64,000 nt of DNA from an uncultured Lachnospiraceae bacterium (lineage in GTDB: Bacteria; Bacillota; Clostridia; Lachnospirales; Lachnospiraceae): the NCBI GenBank assembly GCA_949471785.1, contig CASWRE010000013.1, positions 1 through 64,000 on the forward strand, in the 5' to 3' direction. Of the stretch, positions 51,468-60,807 are shown piece after piece. Every line of letters begins with the position of its first letter. Position 1 is the first letter of the stretch. Both the position numbers and the translations under genes were made by a program. The notes beneath the pieces are model-generated. The model worked only from the letters and a program-made list of their open reading frames with translations. It ran no database searches and was not told the origin of the DNA.

Positions 51468-52112
51468 ATGGACAGCAAGACAAAAAGAATAACCACTACC
51501 GCCATGCTTTGTGCAGTAGCCTATGTAGCGGTGGTGGTTGGAAGGGTCCCCGTTGTGTTATTTTTGAAGTATGATCCGAAGGATATCATCATCACGCTGG
51601 GCGGCCTGATATGGGGGCCGATGACTTCTCTTACCGTATCTGTGATTGTATCGCTGATAGAAATGGTGACAATCAGTGAAAACGGAGTTTTGGGGTGTAT
51701 CATGAATATTATATCAACGTGTTCTTTTGCCTGTACAGCCTCTGTGATCTACAAAAAGAAGCGGACGTTACCCGGTGCAGTCACAGGGTTGGTAACGGGC
51801 AGTCTGATGATGGTATTGGCGATGCTGCTATGGAACTATCTGATAACGCCTATTTATATGGGGTATCCGCGTGAAGCCGTGGCGGAGCTGCTGCTCCCTG
51901 CATTTCTCCCCTTTAATCTGCTGAAGGCCGGATTAAACGCAGGGTTTACATTCCTGCTTTATAAACCGGTGATAACGGCATTACGCAAAGCGAGCTATAT
52001 CTCAGGCGCGCAGAATGTGCAGGGCAGAAAACCGGTTGGCTTGTGGCTGTTTTCGGGGGTTATCGTAATTACCTGCATCCTGCTGATATTATCGCTTAAT
52101 GGAATCATATGA
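51468..52112 (+). CDS. ribU: Riboflavin ECF transporter substrate-specific subunit
   Basis: A 214-residue membrane protein of about six helices. ATG 51468 follows GGAGG. The N-terminus TTTAMLCAVAYVAVVVGRVPVV and the following YDPKDIIITLGGLIWGP are characteristic of RibU, and PREAVAELLLPAFLPFNLLKAGLNAG is the conserved second-half segment. RibU binds riboflavin and works with the shared ECF ATPases and EcfT, encoded elsewhere. Control by the FMN riboswitch just upstream supports the call. It overlaps the flavokinase remnant as ATGA. Confidence 0.95.
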   Translation: MDSKTKRITTTAMLCAVAYVAVVVGRVPVVLFLKYDPKDIIITLGGLIWGPMTSLTVSVIVSLIEMVTISENGVLGCIMNIISTCSFACTASVIYKKKRTLPGAVTGLVTGSLMMVLAMLLWNYLITPIYMGYPREAVAELLLPAFLPFNLLKAGLNAGFTFLLYKPVITALRKASYISGAQNVQGRKPVGLWLFSGVIVITCILLILSLNGII

Positions 52113-52120
52113 GGGACATC

Positions 52121-52372
52121 ATGGAACAAATTTCAAATAAGAATCCTATAAATATCCTTTCGGGAAAAGTGATACATGGGCGGGGGATAGGGAAATTGGT
52201 CGGTATGCCAACTGCAAATATGGAGGTTTTGGATGAAAGTATCCTGCCGTCAGCCGGTGTATATGTTACGGAGATTTTGCTAGATGGCCGGATGTATTAT
52301 GGCATCACGAATATAGGGACAAGGCCGGTTGGGAAAACGACTGGAGCGAATTATCTTGCCGGTTCCTGCTGA
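52121..52372 (+). pseudogene. Riboflavin kinase gene truncated at its 3' end
   Basis: ATG 52121 has GAGGG upstream; ATG 52109, overlapping ribU, is also in frame. The product starts like a stand-alone riboflavin kinase domain: GKVIHGRGIGKLVGMPTANMEV, LPSAGVYVTEI and YYGITNIGTRPVG. The usual domain is about 125 residues. Similarity stops after about residue 77, and the frame ends in KTTGANYLAGSC, inside the 3' end of the convergent araC-type gene. The catalytic second half, with the conserved Glu region, is missing. A fused gene or deletion at about 52340 is likely. As it stands the enzyme should be inactive. Confidence 0.75.
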
Positions 52373-53220
52373 AATTCCTTCCGATACTGTCCGGGTGTCA
52401 TGCCGGTGGCTTTCCGGAATACCCGGATGAAATAGCTGCTGCCGGAGAAACCGGTCTGCTGTGCGACGAGCTCCATGTCGGCTTCTGTTTCCAGGAGCAG
52501 CTTTTTTGCCCGTTCTATGCGGGTGGCGGCCAGATAATCGGTGAAATTTCTGGAAAAATGCTTCTGGAAATACACGCTGAAATATTTGGGAGACATATGA
52601 AACCGTTTTCCCAATGTTTCCAGGGAAAGGTACTCCCCGCAATGATCCTGAACATATTGGGCGATATGCAGGAGCATATCCATTTGCCGGGAATTTTTTT
52701 CACGTCGGCTGATCACGCCGTCTTTATATAAATAAAAATAGAAGAGGAGCAGCCTGGCCTTGATACCCAGCCAGGCGCCGTCGTCATCTCCCTCATACAG
52801 GGCATAGATTTCCTGAAAGAGGGATTCCGCCCGCTCTGCCGTCCGACGGGGCAGATAGGTGGTAACATAAGCGTTCAGCTCGGCCAGCGGGCGCAGATAG
52901 TTTTCCCCTGCCTCGTCGGCCTGGTCAAACTGGAGCCAGGACAGGGGGAATACCATGGCCAGATAAGTGCATCCCCGGGCCGTGGACTGCATCCCGTGGA
53001 GTTCCCTGGGGTTAATGTAGAAGATATTTCCGGCTGTTCCGTCATAGGGTTCGTCCCGGACGGTGACGGAGAGTCGACCGCTCAGAACCCACAGGATCTC
53101 CACCTGTTCCTGCCAGTGGTAGGGCACGTCGATTCTGCCGTTTTCATCCTGCATTTTATATATTTTTAAGGGGCGCATCGGCGTCCCCTGCGTTCGTATT
53201 TCACGTAGTTCCTGTCTCAT
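52351..53220 (-). CDS. AraC-family transcription regulator (cupin sensor domain)
   Basis: A 289-residue regulator; ATG 53220, or ATG 53178 with AGGGGA upstream, could be the start. The N-terminal cupin domain includes VPYHWQEQVEILWVLSGRLSV and IFYINPRELHGM. The C-terminal HTH pair shows LSLETLGKRFHMSPKYFSVYFQKHF and the second signature ending GFSGSSYFIRVFRKATGMTPGQYR. It is divergent from the GH13 gene with an operator between them, so it probably activates that glucosidase gene in response to an oligosaccharide. Confidence 0.93.
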   Translation of the reverse strand: MRQELREIRTQGTPMRPLKIYKMQDENGRIDVPYHWQEQVEILWVLSGRLSVTVRDEPYDGTAGNIFYINPRELHGMQSTARGCTYLAMVFPLSWLQFDQADEAGENYLRPLAELNAYVTTYLPRRTAERAESLFQEIYALYEGDDDGAWLGIKARLLLFYFYLYKDGVISRREKNSRQMDMLLHIAQYVQDHCGEYLSLETLGKRFHMSPKYFSVYFQKHFSRNFTDYLAATRIERAKKLLLETEADMELVAQQTGFSGSSYFIRVFRKATGMTPGQYRKEFQQEPAR

Positions 53221-53268
53221 GCCTGCCGCCTTTTTTTCGAATCGTTTCAGTTGTCAGCTATAGGGATA

Positions 53269-53297
53269 TTGTACTATAACTACTGGATATAGTGCAA
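53269..53297. promoter_or_regulatory. Operator between araC-type gene and GH13 gene
   Basis: TTGTACTATA (53269-53278) and TATAGTGCAA (53288-53297) are inverted copies with one mismatch around 9 bp. On the minus strand TTGCAC and TACAAT within it resemble promoter boxes (18-bp spacer) for the regulator gene, implying autoregulation. Confidence 0.55.
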
Positions 53298-53361
53298 CAC
53301 AATACTGTTTTTGCGGGATATACTTCAATTATCAAGACGTACATACGGAGGACTACAGAAT

Positions 53362-54912
53362 ATGAAGCATTGGTTGGAAGACAGTATTTTTTATGAGATT
53401 TATCCTCAGAGTTTTTATGACAGCAACAATGACGGCATCGGAGATATCCCGGGGATCGTGGAAAAACTGGATTATATTAAGAAACTGGGCTGTAATGCTC
53501 TCTGGCTGAATCCCTGTTTCCTGTCGCCGTTCAGCGACGCGGGTTACGACGTGGCGGACTATTGCCGGGTAGCGCCGCGTTACGGTACCAATGAGGATCT
53601 GGTAAAGCTTTTTGCGGAGGCGCACAAGAGGGATATGCATGTCCTTCTGGATCTGGTCCCCGGCCATACATCTATTGAACATGCCTGGTTTAAGGAGTCC
53701 GGGAAGATGGAGCCCAACGAATACTGGGGTCGGTATGTCTGGACGGACAGTATCTGGAAAGACGTGGCGTCCTACGACGGCATATCCGGTTCCCTGCGGG
53801 GCATGTATCCCAGGGACGGCAGCGTCGGCGTGAATTTCTATTCCACCCAGCCGGCCCTGAACTATGGCTTTGCCAATCCTACAGAGTCCTGGCAGTGTGC
53901 GGTGGATTCCCCGGAAGCTATGGGAACCCGGCAGGCCATGAAAGAGGTAATGGCTTTCTGGATCTCCCGGGGCTGCGACGGATTCCGCGTGGATATGGCA
54001 GGTTCTCTGGTGAAAAATGATCCAGATAAGGCGGAGACCATCCGGTTGTGGCAGGATATGCGGGCTTATCTGGACGAGACCTATCCGAAAGCCGTGCTGA
54101 TTTCGGAGTGGGGAGAGCCGGACAAATCGCTGATGGGCGGTTTCCACATGGATTTCCTGCTTCATTTCGGTCCCTCCCATTATATGGATCTCTTCCGGTG
54201 CGAACATCCCTATTTCAGCCGGGAAGGAAAGGGCGACGCCTTCTCCTTTGTGGAAACGTATAAGAAAAATTATGAATTGACCAGGAAAAAGGGCATGATC
54301 TGTATACCCTCCGGCAATCATGATATGGTGCGTATCCGGAAATATCTGGATAATGAAGAATTGAAACTGGTTTACGCGTTCTTGCTGTCCATGCCCGGCG
54401 CGCCGTTTATTTATTACGGCGACGAGATCGGTATGCGTTATCTGGATATCCCCAATGTGGAAGGCGGTTATCACCGCACCGGTTCCCGGACGCCCATGCA
54501 GTGGAATCATGGCATCAATTACGGATTTTCCGAGGCGCCGGTGGAGAAATTGTACACGGTTCAGGATACGACAGAGGACGCTCCGGCAGCGGCGGACCAG
54601 ATGGCAGACGAGAATTCTCTGTGGCATGAGATACAGAGGCTGGCCGAGATCCGCAGAGAGCATCCCGCTTTGTGTGCTTCCGGAAAAATCGAGTTCGTCT
54701 ATTGCGAGAAAGAAAAATACCCGCTGGTATATCTGCGCTATGATGAGGAGCAGAAAGTCCTGGTGGCGTTAAATCCCTCCGGGGAGGAGGCGTCCTGTCC
54801 CTGCCCCTACAAAGAAAAGGCAGTGGTATACAGCCGGGGCGGGGCCATTCGGCTGGAAGACGGTATACTACATATTCCCGGTGAGAGCGCGGCGTTTGTG
54901 GAAGTGGAATAA
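53362..54912 (+). CDS. GH13 alpha-glucosidase (oligo-1,6-glucosidase-like)
   Basis: A 516-residue cytoplasmic alpha-glucosidase. ATG 53362 is set by GGAGG ten bases upstream. GH13 regions: DVADYCRVAPRYGT, DLVPGHTS, GFRVDMAG with nucleophile Asp211, LISEWGEP with acid/base Glu249, and SGNHDMVR with Asp321. IYYGDEIGM follows, with a beta-sandwich at the C-terminus. The active-site context DLVPGHTS, where oligo-1,6-glucosidases usually have DLVVNHTS, is somewhat unusual: the Asn is replaced by Gly. It probably hydrolyses short imported alpha-glucosides. No transporter gene is adjacent. Confidence 0.9.
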   Translation: MKHWLEDSIFYEIYPQSFYDSNNDGIGDIPGIVEKLDYIKKLGCNALWLNPCFLSPFSDAGYDVADYCRVAPRYGTNEDLVKLFAEAHKRDMHVLLDLVPGHTSIEHAWFKESGKMEPNEYWGRYVWTDSIWKDVASYDGISGSLRGMYPRDGSVGVNFYSTQPALNYGFANPTESWQCAVDSPEAMGTRQAMKEVMAFWISRGCDGFRVDMAGSLVKNDPDKAETIRLWQDMRAYLDETYPKAVLISEWGEPDKSLMGGFHMDFLLHFGPSHYMDLFRCEHPYFSREGKGDAFSFVETYKKNYELTRKKGMICIPSGNHDMVRIRKYLDNEELKLVYAFLLSMPGAPFIYYGDEIGMRYLDIPNVEGGYHRTGSRTPMQWNHGINYGFSEAPVEKLYTVQDTTEDAPAAADQMADENSLWHEIQRLAEIRREHPALCASGKIEFVYCEKEKYPLVYLRYDEEQKVLVALNPSGEEASCPCPYKEKAVVYSRGGAIRLEDGILHIPGESAAFVEVE

Positions 54913-54942
54913 AACGAAAACATTAAATAGTAAAGAAAGCAT

Positions 54943-54972
54943 AAAGCCCTCGGATCAAGTTCTGGGGGCTTT
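54943..54972 (+). terminator. Weak hairpin after the GH13 gene
   Basis: AAAGCCC (54943-54949) pairs with GGGCTTT (54966-54972) around a 16-nt loop, without a T-tract. The remaining gap to 55187 is AT-rich and I see nothing else in it. Confidence 0.4.
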
Positions 54973-55187
54973 ACGCGTATGTGATTTTGCATATTGGGAA
55001 AACAGAAAAATATAATAAGGAATGGATATTTCCATACAGAATCATCTGTTTGCAGGCGGATGTTTAAAATACGTAAAAAAATAATGCTAAAAGAAGAAAA
55101 ATAAGGATATAAACAAAGCTGATGATCTGGTAAAATATAAAAAACACAGTTTTTCTTACCATAAGCTGCAAGTAGGAGGAGTTTGCC

Positions 55188-57134
55188 ATGGAACGTAAAT
55201 ATCCACATCTTTGTTCTCCCATCACACTGGGACGGACAACCTTTCGGAACCGTATGTTTTCTGCGCCTATGGGCGGAACAGATATTACGAATGACGGGTG
55301 TATTGGTCCGAAATCTACCGCATTTTATGAGCTGCGGGCAAAAGGGGGCGCAGGAGCCGTTACCGTCAGCGAGCTGATGGTTCATCCGCAAACGGACGGA
55401 AGCCACGCCTATCATCTGGACGAAAGTATTCTGAATTCCCTTGCCTGTGCCACATACACAGCGGATGCAATCCGCAGACATGGCGCTATGCCCAGTATTG
55501 AGCTGTCTCATTCCGGTATGTATGCGGGGACTTACATGACGGACAAAGGCAGGCAGAAATCTATGAACCAGTGGGGGCCGTCAGACACGATACGCCCGGA
55601 CGGGGTAGAAGTAAAGGCACTTACCAGAGAAATGATTGATGAAATTGTATCGTCCTACGGGCATGTGGCGGGGCTTGCCAAGCGTGCGGGTTTTGAAATG
55701 CTGATGATACATGGCGGTCATGGCTGGCTGATCAATCAGTTTCTGTCGCCGTATTTTAACAAACGCACGGATGAATATGGCGGAAGCCTGGAAAACAGAT
55801 GCCGTTTTGCGGCGGAGGCGTTGCAGGCGGTCAGGAAAGCGGTAGGCCCGTTTTTCCCTGTTGAATTCCGTCTGAGCGGATCTGAATTATTTGAAGGCGG
55901 TTATGATCTGGAGGAAGGCTGCCGGATCGCCGGACAGATAGAGCCCTATATTGATTTGCTCCATGTATCCGCCGGTACATATCAAAGGGGTTTTGGCAGA
56001 ACCCATCCTTCTATGTTCCGGGAGCATGGCTGTAATGTTTATCTGGCGGCAGAAATCAAAAAACATGTGTCAGTACCGGTGGCGACTATCGGCGGACTAA
56101 ACGATCCGGTACAGATGGAGGAGATTATCGCGACCGGTAAAGCTGATGTGGTTTATATGGCCAGGGCGCTTCTGGCAGATCCGTTCCTTCCGAGGAAAAT
56201 TACAGAAAACAGGGAAGACGAGATCGTGAAATGTCTGCGCTGTTTTACCTGTATGGCGGAGAGGGCGGCGACGTCAACCAGAAGATGCACGGTCAATCCG
56301 CTGATCGGAAGAGAGGCAGAGGGAGATGAAGTAGCTCCGGCTCCGGTTAAAAAGAAAGTGCTGGTGGCGGGCGCAGGCCCCGGAGGCCTGTATGCGGCAT
56401 ATACGGCGGCCAGGAGAGGTCATCAGGTCATACTCTGCGAAAAAGAATCGGAAACGGGCGGAATCCTGAAGAGCGAACAGGCCCTGCCTTTTAAATATGA
56501 GATGTATGAACTGGCGGGCACGTATCGGCTTCTTGCCGAGCGGGCAGGAGTGGAAATCCGGTTAAATACGGAAGTGACAAAAGAATATGCAGAGAAAGAA
56601 CAGGCGGACGCACTGATCGTCGCGGTGGGTTCTTTACCGCTTGTACCGCCGATTCCGGGGCTTGACGGAGAAAATGTGGTAGTAGTCAATAATTATTATC
56701 TGGAAAAGGATAAGGTTGGCAGTGAGGTAGTCGTATTTGGCGGTGGACTGGCAGGATGTGAATGCGCCATTCATCTGGGGATGGAGGGAAAGAACGTGCA
56801 TCTGGTGGAGATGAGAGACGCCCTTGCTCCCGATGCAAATGTAAGGCATCGTCCTTTGCTTTTGCAGGAAATCGATAAGTATGTGACCGTACATACAGGC
56901 TACAAAGGGTTGGAGGTGACGAAAGAAGGAATTCTCTGCGAGGATAAAAAAGGAGAGAAACACCTGGTTCCCGGGACTTCCGTCATCTGTGCGCTGGGTC
57001 AGCGTTCCAGAATAGATGTGGTCAATGAATTACAGGACGCGGCGCCTTTTGTAAGGGTGATCGGAGACGCAGCGAAAGTGTCCACGATTACCAATGCGGT
57101 CTATTGGGGATATCACGCGGCGCTGGATATATAG
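55188..57134 (+). CDS. NADH:flavin oxidoreductase / 2,4-dienoyl-CoA reductase-like (OYE family)
   Basis: A 648-residue flavoenzyme. The N-terminal FMN barrel has FRNRMFSAPMGG, MIHGGHGWLINQFLSP and YFNKRTDEYGGSLENR. A 4Fe-4S ligand region follows (CLRCFTCMAE, then RRCTVNP), and the C-terminal half is an FAD/NAD(P) module (VLVAGAGPGGLYAAYTAARRG, VVVFGGGLAGCECA, VRVIGDAAK). This is the architecture of FadH, trimethylamine dehydrogenase and the bile-acid reductases BaiCD/BaiH. In gut Clostridia such proteins reduce enones, enoates or steroid double bonds. The actual substrate cannot be read here. It lies 23 nt before a nucleoside hydrolase gene. Confidence 0.92.
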   Translation: MERKYPHLCSPITLGRTTFRNRMFSAPMGGTDITNDGCIGPKSTAFYELRAKGGAGAVTVSELMVHPQTDGSHAYHLDESILNSLACATYTADAIRRHGAMPSIELSHSGMYAGTYMTDKGRQKSMNQWGPSDTIRPDGVEVKALTREMIDEIVSSYGHVAGLAKRAGFEMLMIHGGHGWLINQFLSPYFNKRTDEYGGSLENRCRFAAEALQAVRKAVGPFFPVEFRLSGSELFEGGYDLEEGCRIAGQIEPYIDLLHVSAGTYQRGFGRTHPSMFREHGCNVYLAAEIKKHVSVPVATIGGLNDPVQMEEIIATGKADVVYMARALLADPFLPRKITENREDEIVKCLRCFTCMAERAATSTRRCTVNPLIGREAEGDEVAPAPVKKKVLVAGAGPGGLYAAYTAARRGHQVILCEKESETGGILKSEQALPFKYEMYELAGTYRLLAERAGVEIRLNTEVTKEYAEKEQADALIVAVGSLPLVPPIPGLDGENVVVVNNYYLEKDKVGSEVVVFGGGLAGCECAIHLGMEGKNVHLVEMRDALAPDANVRHRPLLLQEIDKYVTVHTGYKGLEVTKEGILCEDKKGEKHLVPGTSVICALGQRSRIDVVNELQDAAPFVRVIGDAAKVSTITNAVYWGYHAALDI

Positions 57135-57157
57135 ATTAAGAAAGGAAAGGCGGGATA

Positions 57158-58099
57158 ATGATAGAAAAAAGAAAGATTATTCTGGATTGTGATCCGGGAC
57201 ATGACGATGCGATCGCTATTATGCTGCTGGGAGCGTTTCCGGAGAAGGTGCAGTTCGCCGGAATAACGACGGTGGCTGGAAATCAGACGGTGGATAAAAC
57301 ATTTTTCAATGCCAGGCGTGTGACGGAATATCTGGGGCTGGATATCCCTGTATACCGGGGCTGTGAGGGTCCGCTGCTCCGTTCTCCGGTGCTGGCTGAC
57401 GATATACATGGAGAGACGGGTCTGGACGGCTTTACTTTCCATGACTTAAAGCGTTCGCCGGAGACGGAGCAGGGAGTGCTGTGGATGCTGCGCACGCTGC
57501 GGGAGGCAGCAGAGCCCATGACCATCCTCGCTACAGGTCCCATGACCAATCTTGCCATGGCCCTGCGTCTGGAGCCGGAAATCGCGGGTAAGATCCGCGA
57601 AATCGTATTCATGGGCGGCGCCATGGGCCTGGGCAACGTGACTCCAGCGGCGGAATTTAATATGTTCGCCGACCCGGAGGCCGCCTCGATTGTATTATCC
57701 AGCGGATGTCCTCTTGTGATGGCCGGTCTGGATGTGACGATGCAGGCTCTTTGCTCGGAACAGATGATTTCCCGTATGGCCGGTCGCAACAATCCCGCCG
57801 CCCGGCTCTTTAAGGATACGATGACTTCTTACTGTGCGGTGGAGTGTAAAACCTATAATGTGACTGCCGCGCCTCTGCACGATCCTGTGGCCGCCGCCTG
57901 GCTGCTGCGCCCCAAGCTGATTGAGCTAAAGCCCATGCACGTGACCGTAGACTGCACGGGCCGGGAAGGTTATGGCCGCACTTACTGCGACTATTATGGC
58001 AAGGGCGGCGGCAGAGCTAACTGCCGGGTGGCTCTCCAATTGGAAGCGGACGCTTTCTGGGATCTGATTGAGGAGGCGATCTGCCGTTACGGCGCATAA
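57158..58099 (+). CDS. Inosine-uridine-type nucleoside hydrolase
   Basis: A 313-residue enzyme that splits ribonucleosides to base and ribose. The calcium-binding N-terminal motif DCDPGHDD has Asp10, Asp12, Asp16 and Asp17. Later conserved parts are FMGGAMGLGNVTPAAEFNMFADPEAA and LHDPVAAAWL, with Asp as the last metal ligand. Ribosome binding site AAGGAAAGG. Base preference (purine, pyrimidine or general) is not evident. It probably shares a transcript with the preceding flavoenzyme gene, an unusual partner for nucleoside salvage. Confidence 0.94.
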   Translation: MIEKRKIILDCDPGHDDAIAIMLLGAFPEKVQFAGITTVAGNQTVDKTFFNARRVTEYLGLDIPVYRGCEGPLLRSPVLADDIHGETGLDGFTFHDLKRSPETEQGVLWMLRTLREAAEPMTILATGPMTNLAMALRLEPEIAGKIREIVFMGGAMGLGNVTPAAEFNMFADPEAASIVLSSGCPLVMAGLDVTMQALCSEQMISRMAGRNNPAARLFKDTMTSYCAVECKTYNVTAAPLHDPVAAAWLLRPKLIELKPMHVTVDCTGREGYGRTYCDYYGKGGGRANCRVALQLEADAFWDLIEEAICRYGA

Positions 58100-58221
58100 T
58101 ATTTTTTCAAATCTAACGCCTAAATATGTATGTCTTTGCATATATTTTACCAGTACATCATTCACGGAGAGCTGTGCCTCTCTGAGAAATGCTTGTCCAG
58201 ACCATTTGCAGGAGGTAACAT

Positions 58222-59691
58222 ATGGAGGCGTTTTCGATTTACAGGGATCTTCAGAACCGGACCCATGGTCAGCTGCTGCTCGGTGTCGTCGGTCCGGTTC
58301 GCACGGGGAAATCGACGTTTATCCGGCGGTTCATGGAGCTTACGGCTCTGGAATATCTGGAAGATGCACAGAAGAATGAAATCATGGATCAGCTTCCGGT
58401 CAGCGGTTCGGGAAAACTGATCACCACGGTGGAACCCAAGTTTATTCCCCGTGATCCGGTGACATTGTCACTGTCGGAGGATGTGCGTGTGAAGCTGCGG
58501 CTGATCGACTGCGTCGGTTTTCTGGTTCCCGACGCGGTGGGCAGCACGGAAAATGACAGAGAAAGGCTGGTGAAAACCCCCTGGTCTGATGTGGAAATGC
58601 CTTTCTCCAAAGCGGCGGATTTCGGCACGCAGAAGGTAATCCGCGACCATGCAACCATTGGCGTCCTGGTGACCACAGACGGCTCTTTTGGGGAAATTCC
58701 CAGAGAAAATTATGAGGAGAGCGAGCTGCGCACTGTCCGGGAGCTGGAGGCTCAGGGCAAGCCTTACGTGGTGGTGCTGAATACCAAAAAGCCTTATAAA
58801 GATGAGACGAAAGCCCTGGCGGCCGGCCTCCAGGAGCAGTATGGGGTCAGCGTCATTCCGGTAAACTGTGACCAGATGCGCAAGGAGGATATTATCCGCA
58901 TTCTGGAAGCGGTGCTGATGGAATTTCCGGTGATGGAAATTGCCTATTACATACCTAAATGGGCGGAAATCCTCCCCCTGTCCCATCCGTTGAAAGAGGA
59001 ATTGCTGGATATTGCCCGCACCATATCTTCCCGGATACAGGATATCAAGGATGTAAAGCCGGAGGCTCTGGCCGTGGATAAACCCTGTGTGAAATATTGT
59101 GCTACAGAGCAGATGGATTTTGCCACCGGAGTGGTGAAGGTGCGGCTGGATTTAAAAGAGGAATATTACTATCAGATATTAACCGAGCTCACCGGCACCT
59201 CCATCGAGGGCGAGTATGACCTGGTGAAAATCCTGAAGAGCCTGACCGGCAAAAAAAGCGAATATGACAGGGTTTTGCAGGCCATAGATTCTGTGCGGAA
59301 CTGCGGTTACGGCGTAGTGCTGCCGGACCGGAATGAAATGCAGCTGGATACTCCGGTACTGATACGCCAGGGCAACAAATTCGGCGTGCGTCTGAAGGCT
59401 GTGAGTCCCACCGTCCACATGATACGGGCTGACATAGAGACGGAGATTGCTCCCATCGTGGGCAGTGAAGAACAGGCCAGCGATCTGATTTCTTATATTG
59501 AAGAGCGTTCGGACAAAGATGACGGCATGATGGAAATCAACATTTTCGGCAAATCTATTGAGCAGCTTGTGGAGGAAGGCATCAACGCCAAGATATCCAA
59601 TCTCAGCGGCGAGAGCCAGGCAAAGCTCCAGAATTCCATGAAAAAAATTGTTAACGACAGCAATGGCGGAATGATCTGTATCATTATATGA
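58222..59691 (+). CDS. spoIVA: Stage IV sporulation protein A
   Basis: A 489-residue ATPase that polymerises around the forespore as the base of the spore coat. The N-terminus MEAFSIYRDLQNRTHGQLLLGVVGPVRTGKSTFI is abbreviated here as EAFSIYRDLQ plus Walker A GPVRTGKST. The G-domain-derived Walker B region is LIDCVGFLVPDA. The middle domain and C-terminal region follow and end in NDSNGGMICIII, the conserved localisation tail. Ribosome binding site GGAGG. Its presence marks the organism as an endospore former. Confidence 0.98.
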   Translation: MEAFSIYRDLQNRTHGQLLLGVVGPVRTGKSTFIRRFMELTALEYLEDAQKNEIMDQLPVSGSGKLITTVEPKFIPRDPVTLSLSEDVRVKLRLIDCVGFLVPDAVGSTENDRERLVKTPWSDVEMPFSKAADFGTQKVIRDHATIGVLVTTDGSFGEIPRENYEESELRTVRELEAQGKPYVVVLNTKKPYKDETKALAAGLQEQYGVSVIPVNCDQMRKEDIIRILEAVLMEFPVMEIAYYIPKWAEILPLSHPLKEELLDIARTISSRIQDIKDVKPEALAVDKPCVKYCATEQMDFATGVVKVRLDLKEEYYYQILTELTGTSIEGEYDLVKILKSLTGKKSEYDRVLQAIDSVRNCGYGVVLPDRNEMQLDTPVLIRQGNKFGVRLKAVSPTVHMIRADIETEIAPIVGSEEQASDLISYIEERSDKDDGMMEINIFGKSIEQLVEEGINAKISNLSGESQAKLQNSMKKIVNDSNGGMICIII

Positions 59692-59692
59692 G

Positions 59693-59731
59693 AAAAAAGG
59701 GCGTATCTTTTCAGGTATGCCCCTTTTTTTT
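59693..59731 (+). terminator. Intrinsic terminator after spoIVA
   Basis: AAAAAAGGGCGTA and TATGCCCCTTTTTT form an A/U-flanked stem with one G-U pair and a long T-tract. Confidence 0.85.
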
Positions 59732-59732
59732 A

Positions 59733-59761
59733 TTGACAATACGAAATTAAAGTGATATGAT
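59733..59761 (+). promoter_or_regulatory. Promoter of the SPFH-domain gene
   Basis: TTGACA (59733-59738), 17-bp spacer, TATGAT (59756-59761), 32 bp before the ATG. Confidence 0.8.
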
Positions 59762-59792
59762 TTTGATATCAAACAAATAGGAGGATAAAATC

Positions 59793-60806
59793 ATGAAAGA
59801 AATCGTATTGTCCAATCGTAAAATTGGTATGCCGGTTCTGCTGGGGGAGATTGTACTGTACCTGTTATTGATTGCCGGACTGATTTTTTCGATCGTCCGT
59901 GAGGGTGACAGTGATTTCCCTGTGGGAGTGATCGCCTGTATTTTGCTCATGGCCATCGCCTGGATTCCCCTCATGGGCCTGCATGTGATTAAACCGCAGG
60001 AAGCCCTGGTGCTGACATTGTTCGGTAAATACAAGGGTACGCTTAAAGACGCCGGTTTTTACTGGGTCAATCCTTTTTGTACATCCCTTAATCCGGCCGG
60101 CAAGACGAAGCTGAGCCAGAGCGGCGATGTGCGGTCTCCCAAGTTCAGCATTGGCCACGGAGATGCGGGAGAAAAAGTGGAGAATAAAGAGGAAAGAAAG
60201 CTCTCGTTGAAAATCATGACGCTGAACAATTCCCGGCAGAAGATCAATGATTGTCTGGGCAATCCGGTGGAGATCGGTATTGCGGTGACCTGGCGGGTAA
60301 AGGACACGGCCAAAGCGGTATTTAACGTGGATAATTACAAAGAATTTCTTTCTCTTCAGTGCGACAGCGCCCTGCGCAATATCGTTCGTCTCTATCCCTA
60401 TGATGTGGCTCCCAATGTGGATACCACCGGGGACGGCGTGGCGGATGAGGGAAGTCTGCGAGGCTCGAGTGAAATTGTGGCTGGAAGAATCCGTGACGAG
60501 ATACAGAGTCGTGTGGACGAGGCGGGTATAGAAGTGGTCGAGGCAAGAATCACCTATCTGGCCTATGCCCCGGAAATTGCGGCCGCCATGCTGCAGCGCC
60601 AGCAGGCGACGGCTCTGGTAGATGCGAGAAAGACGATCGTGGACGGCGCTGTGGGTATGGTGGAGATGGCCCTGGAACAGCTAAATGAACACGATATCGT
60701 GACGCTGGATGAGGAGCGCAAAGCAGCCATGGTTTCTAATCTGCTGGTGGTGCTCTGCGGCAACCATGACGCCCAGCCGGTGGTGAATTCCGGCAGCCTG
60801 TACTGA
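59793..60806 (+). CDS. SPFH/band 7-domain membrane protein
   Basis: A 337-residue protein. ATG 59793 follows TAGGAGG. Two membrane segments (residues ~10-32 and ~40-60) lead to the SPFH domain, with [26 protein letters not shown], then [26 protein letters not shown]. The helical tail begins [29 protein letters not shown], typical of the flotillin/prohibitin-like group that forms membrane rings. The last residues form a short tail, with no NfeD-type partner nearby. It is followed after 1 nt by a small helix-rich gene, probably translated with it. Confidence 0.92.
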   Translation: MKEIVLSNRKIGMPVLLGEIVLYLLLIAGLIFSIVREGDSDFPVGVIACILLMAIAWIPLMGLHVIKPQEALVLTLFGKYKGTLKDAGFYWVNPFCTSLNPAGKTKLSQSGDVRSPKFSIGHGDAGEKVENKEERKLSLKIMTLNNSRQKINDCLGNPVEIGIAVTWRVKDTAKAVFNVDNYKEFLSLQCDSALRNIVRLYPYDVAPNVDTTGDGVADEGSLRGSSEIVAGRIRDEIQSRVDEAGIEVVEARITYLAYAPEIAAAMLQRQQATALVDARKTIVDGAVGMVEMALEQLNEHDIVTLDEERKAAMVSNLLVVLCGNHDAQPVVNSGSLY

Positions 60807-60807
60807 T

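Noticed and set aside
53353..54663. 436-codon open frame on the minus strand
   Set aside because: Mirror frame of the GH13 gene with no protein-like composition.
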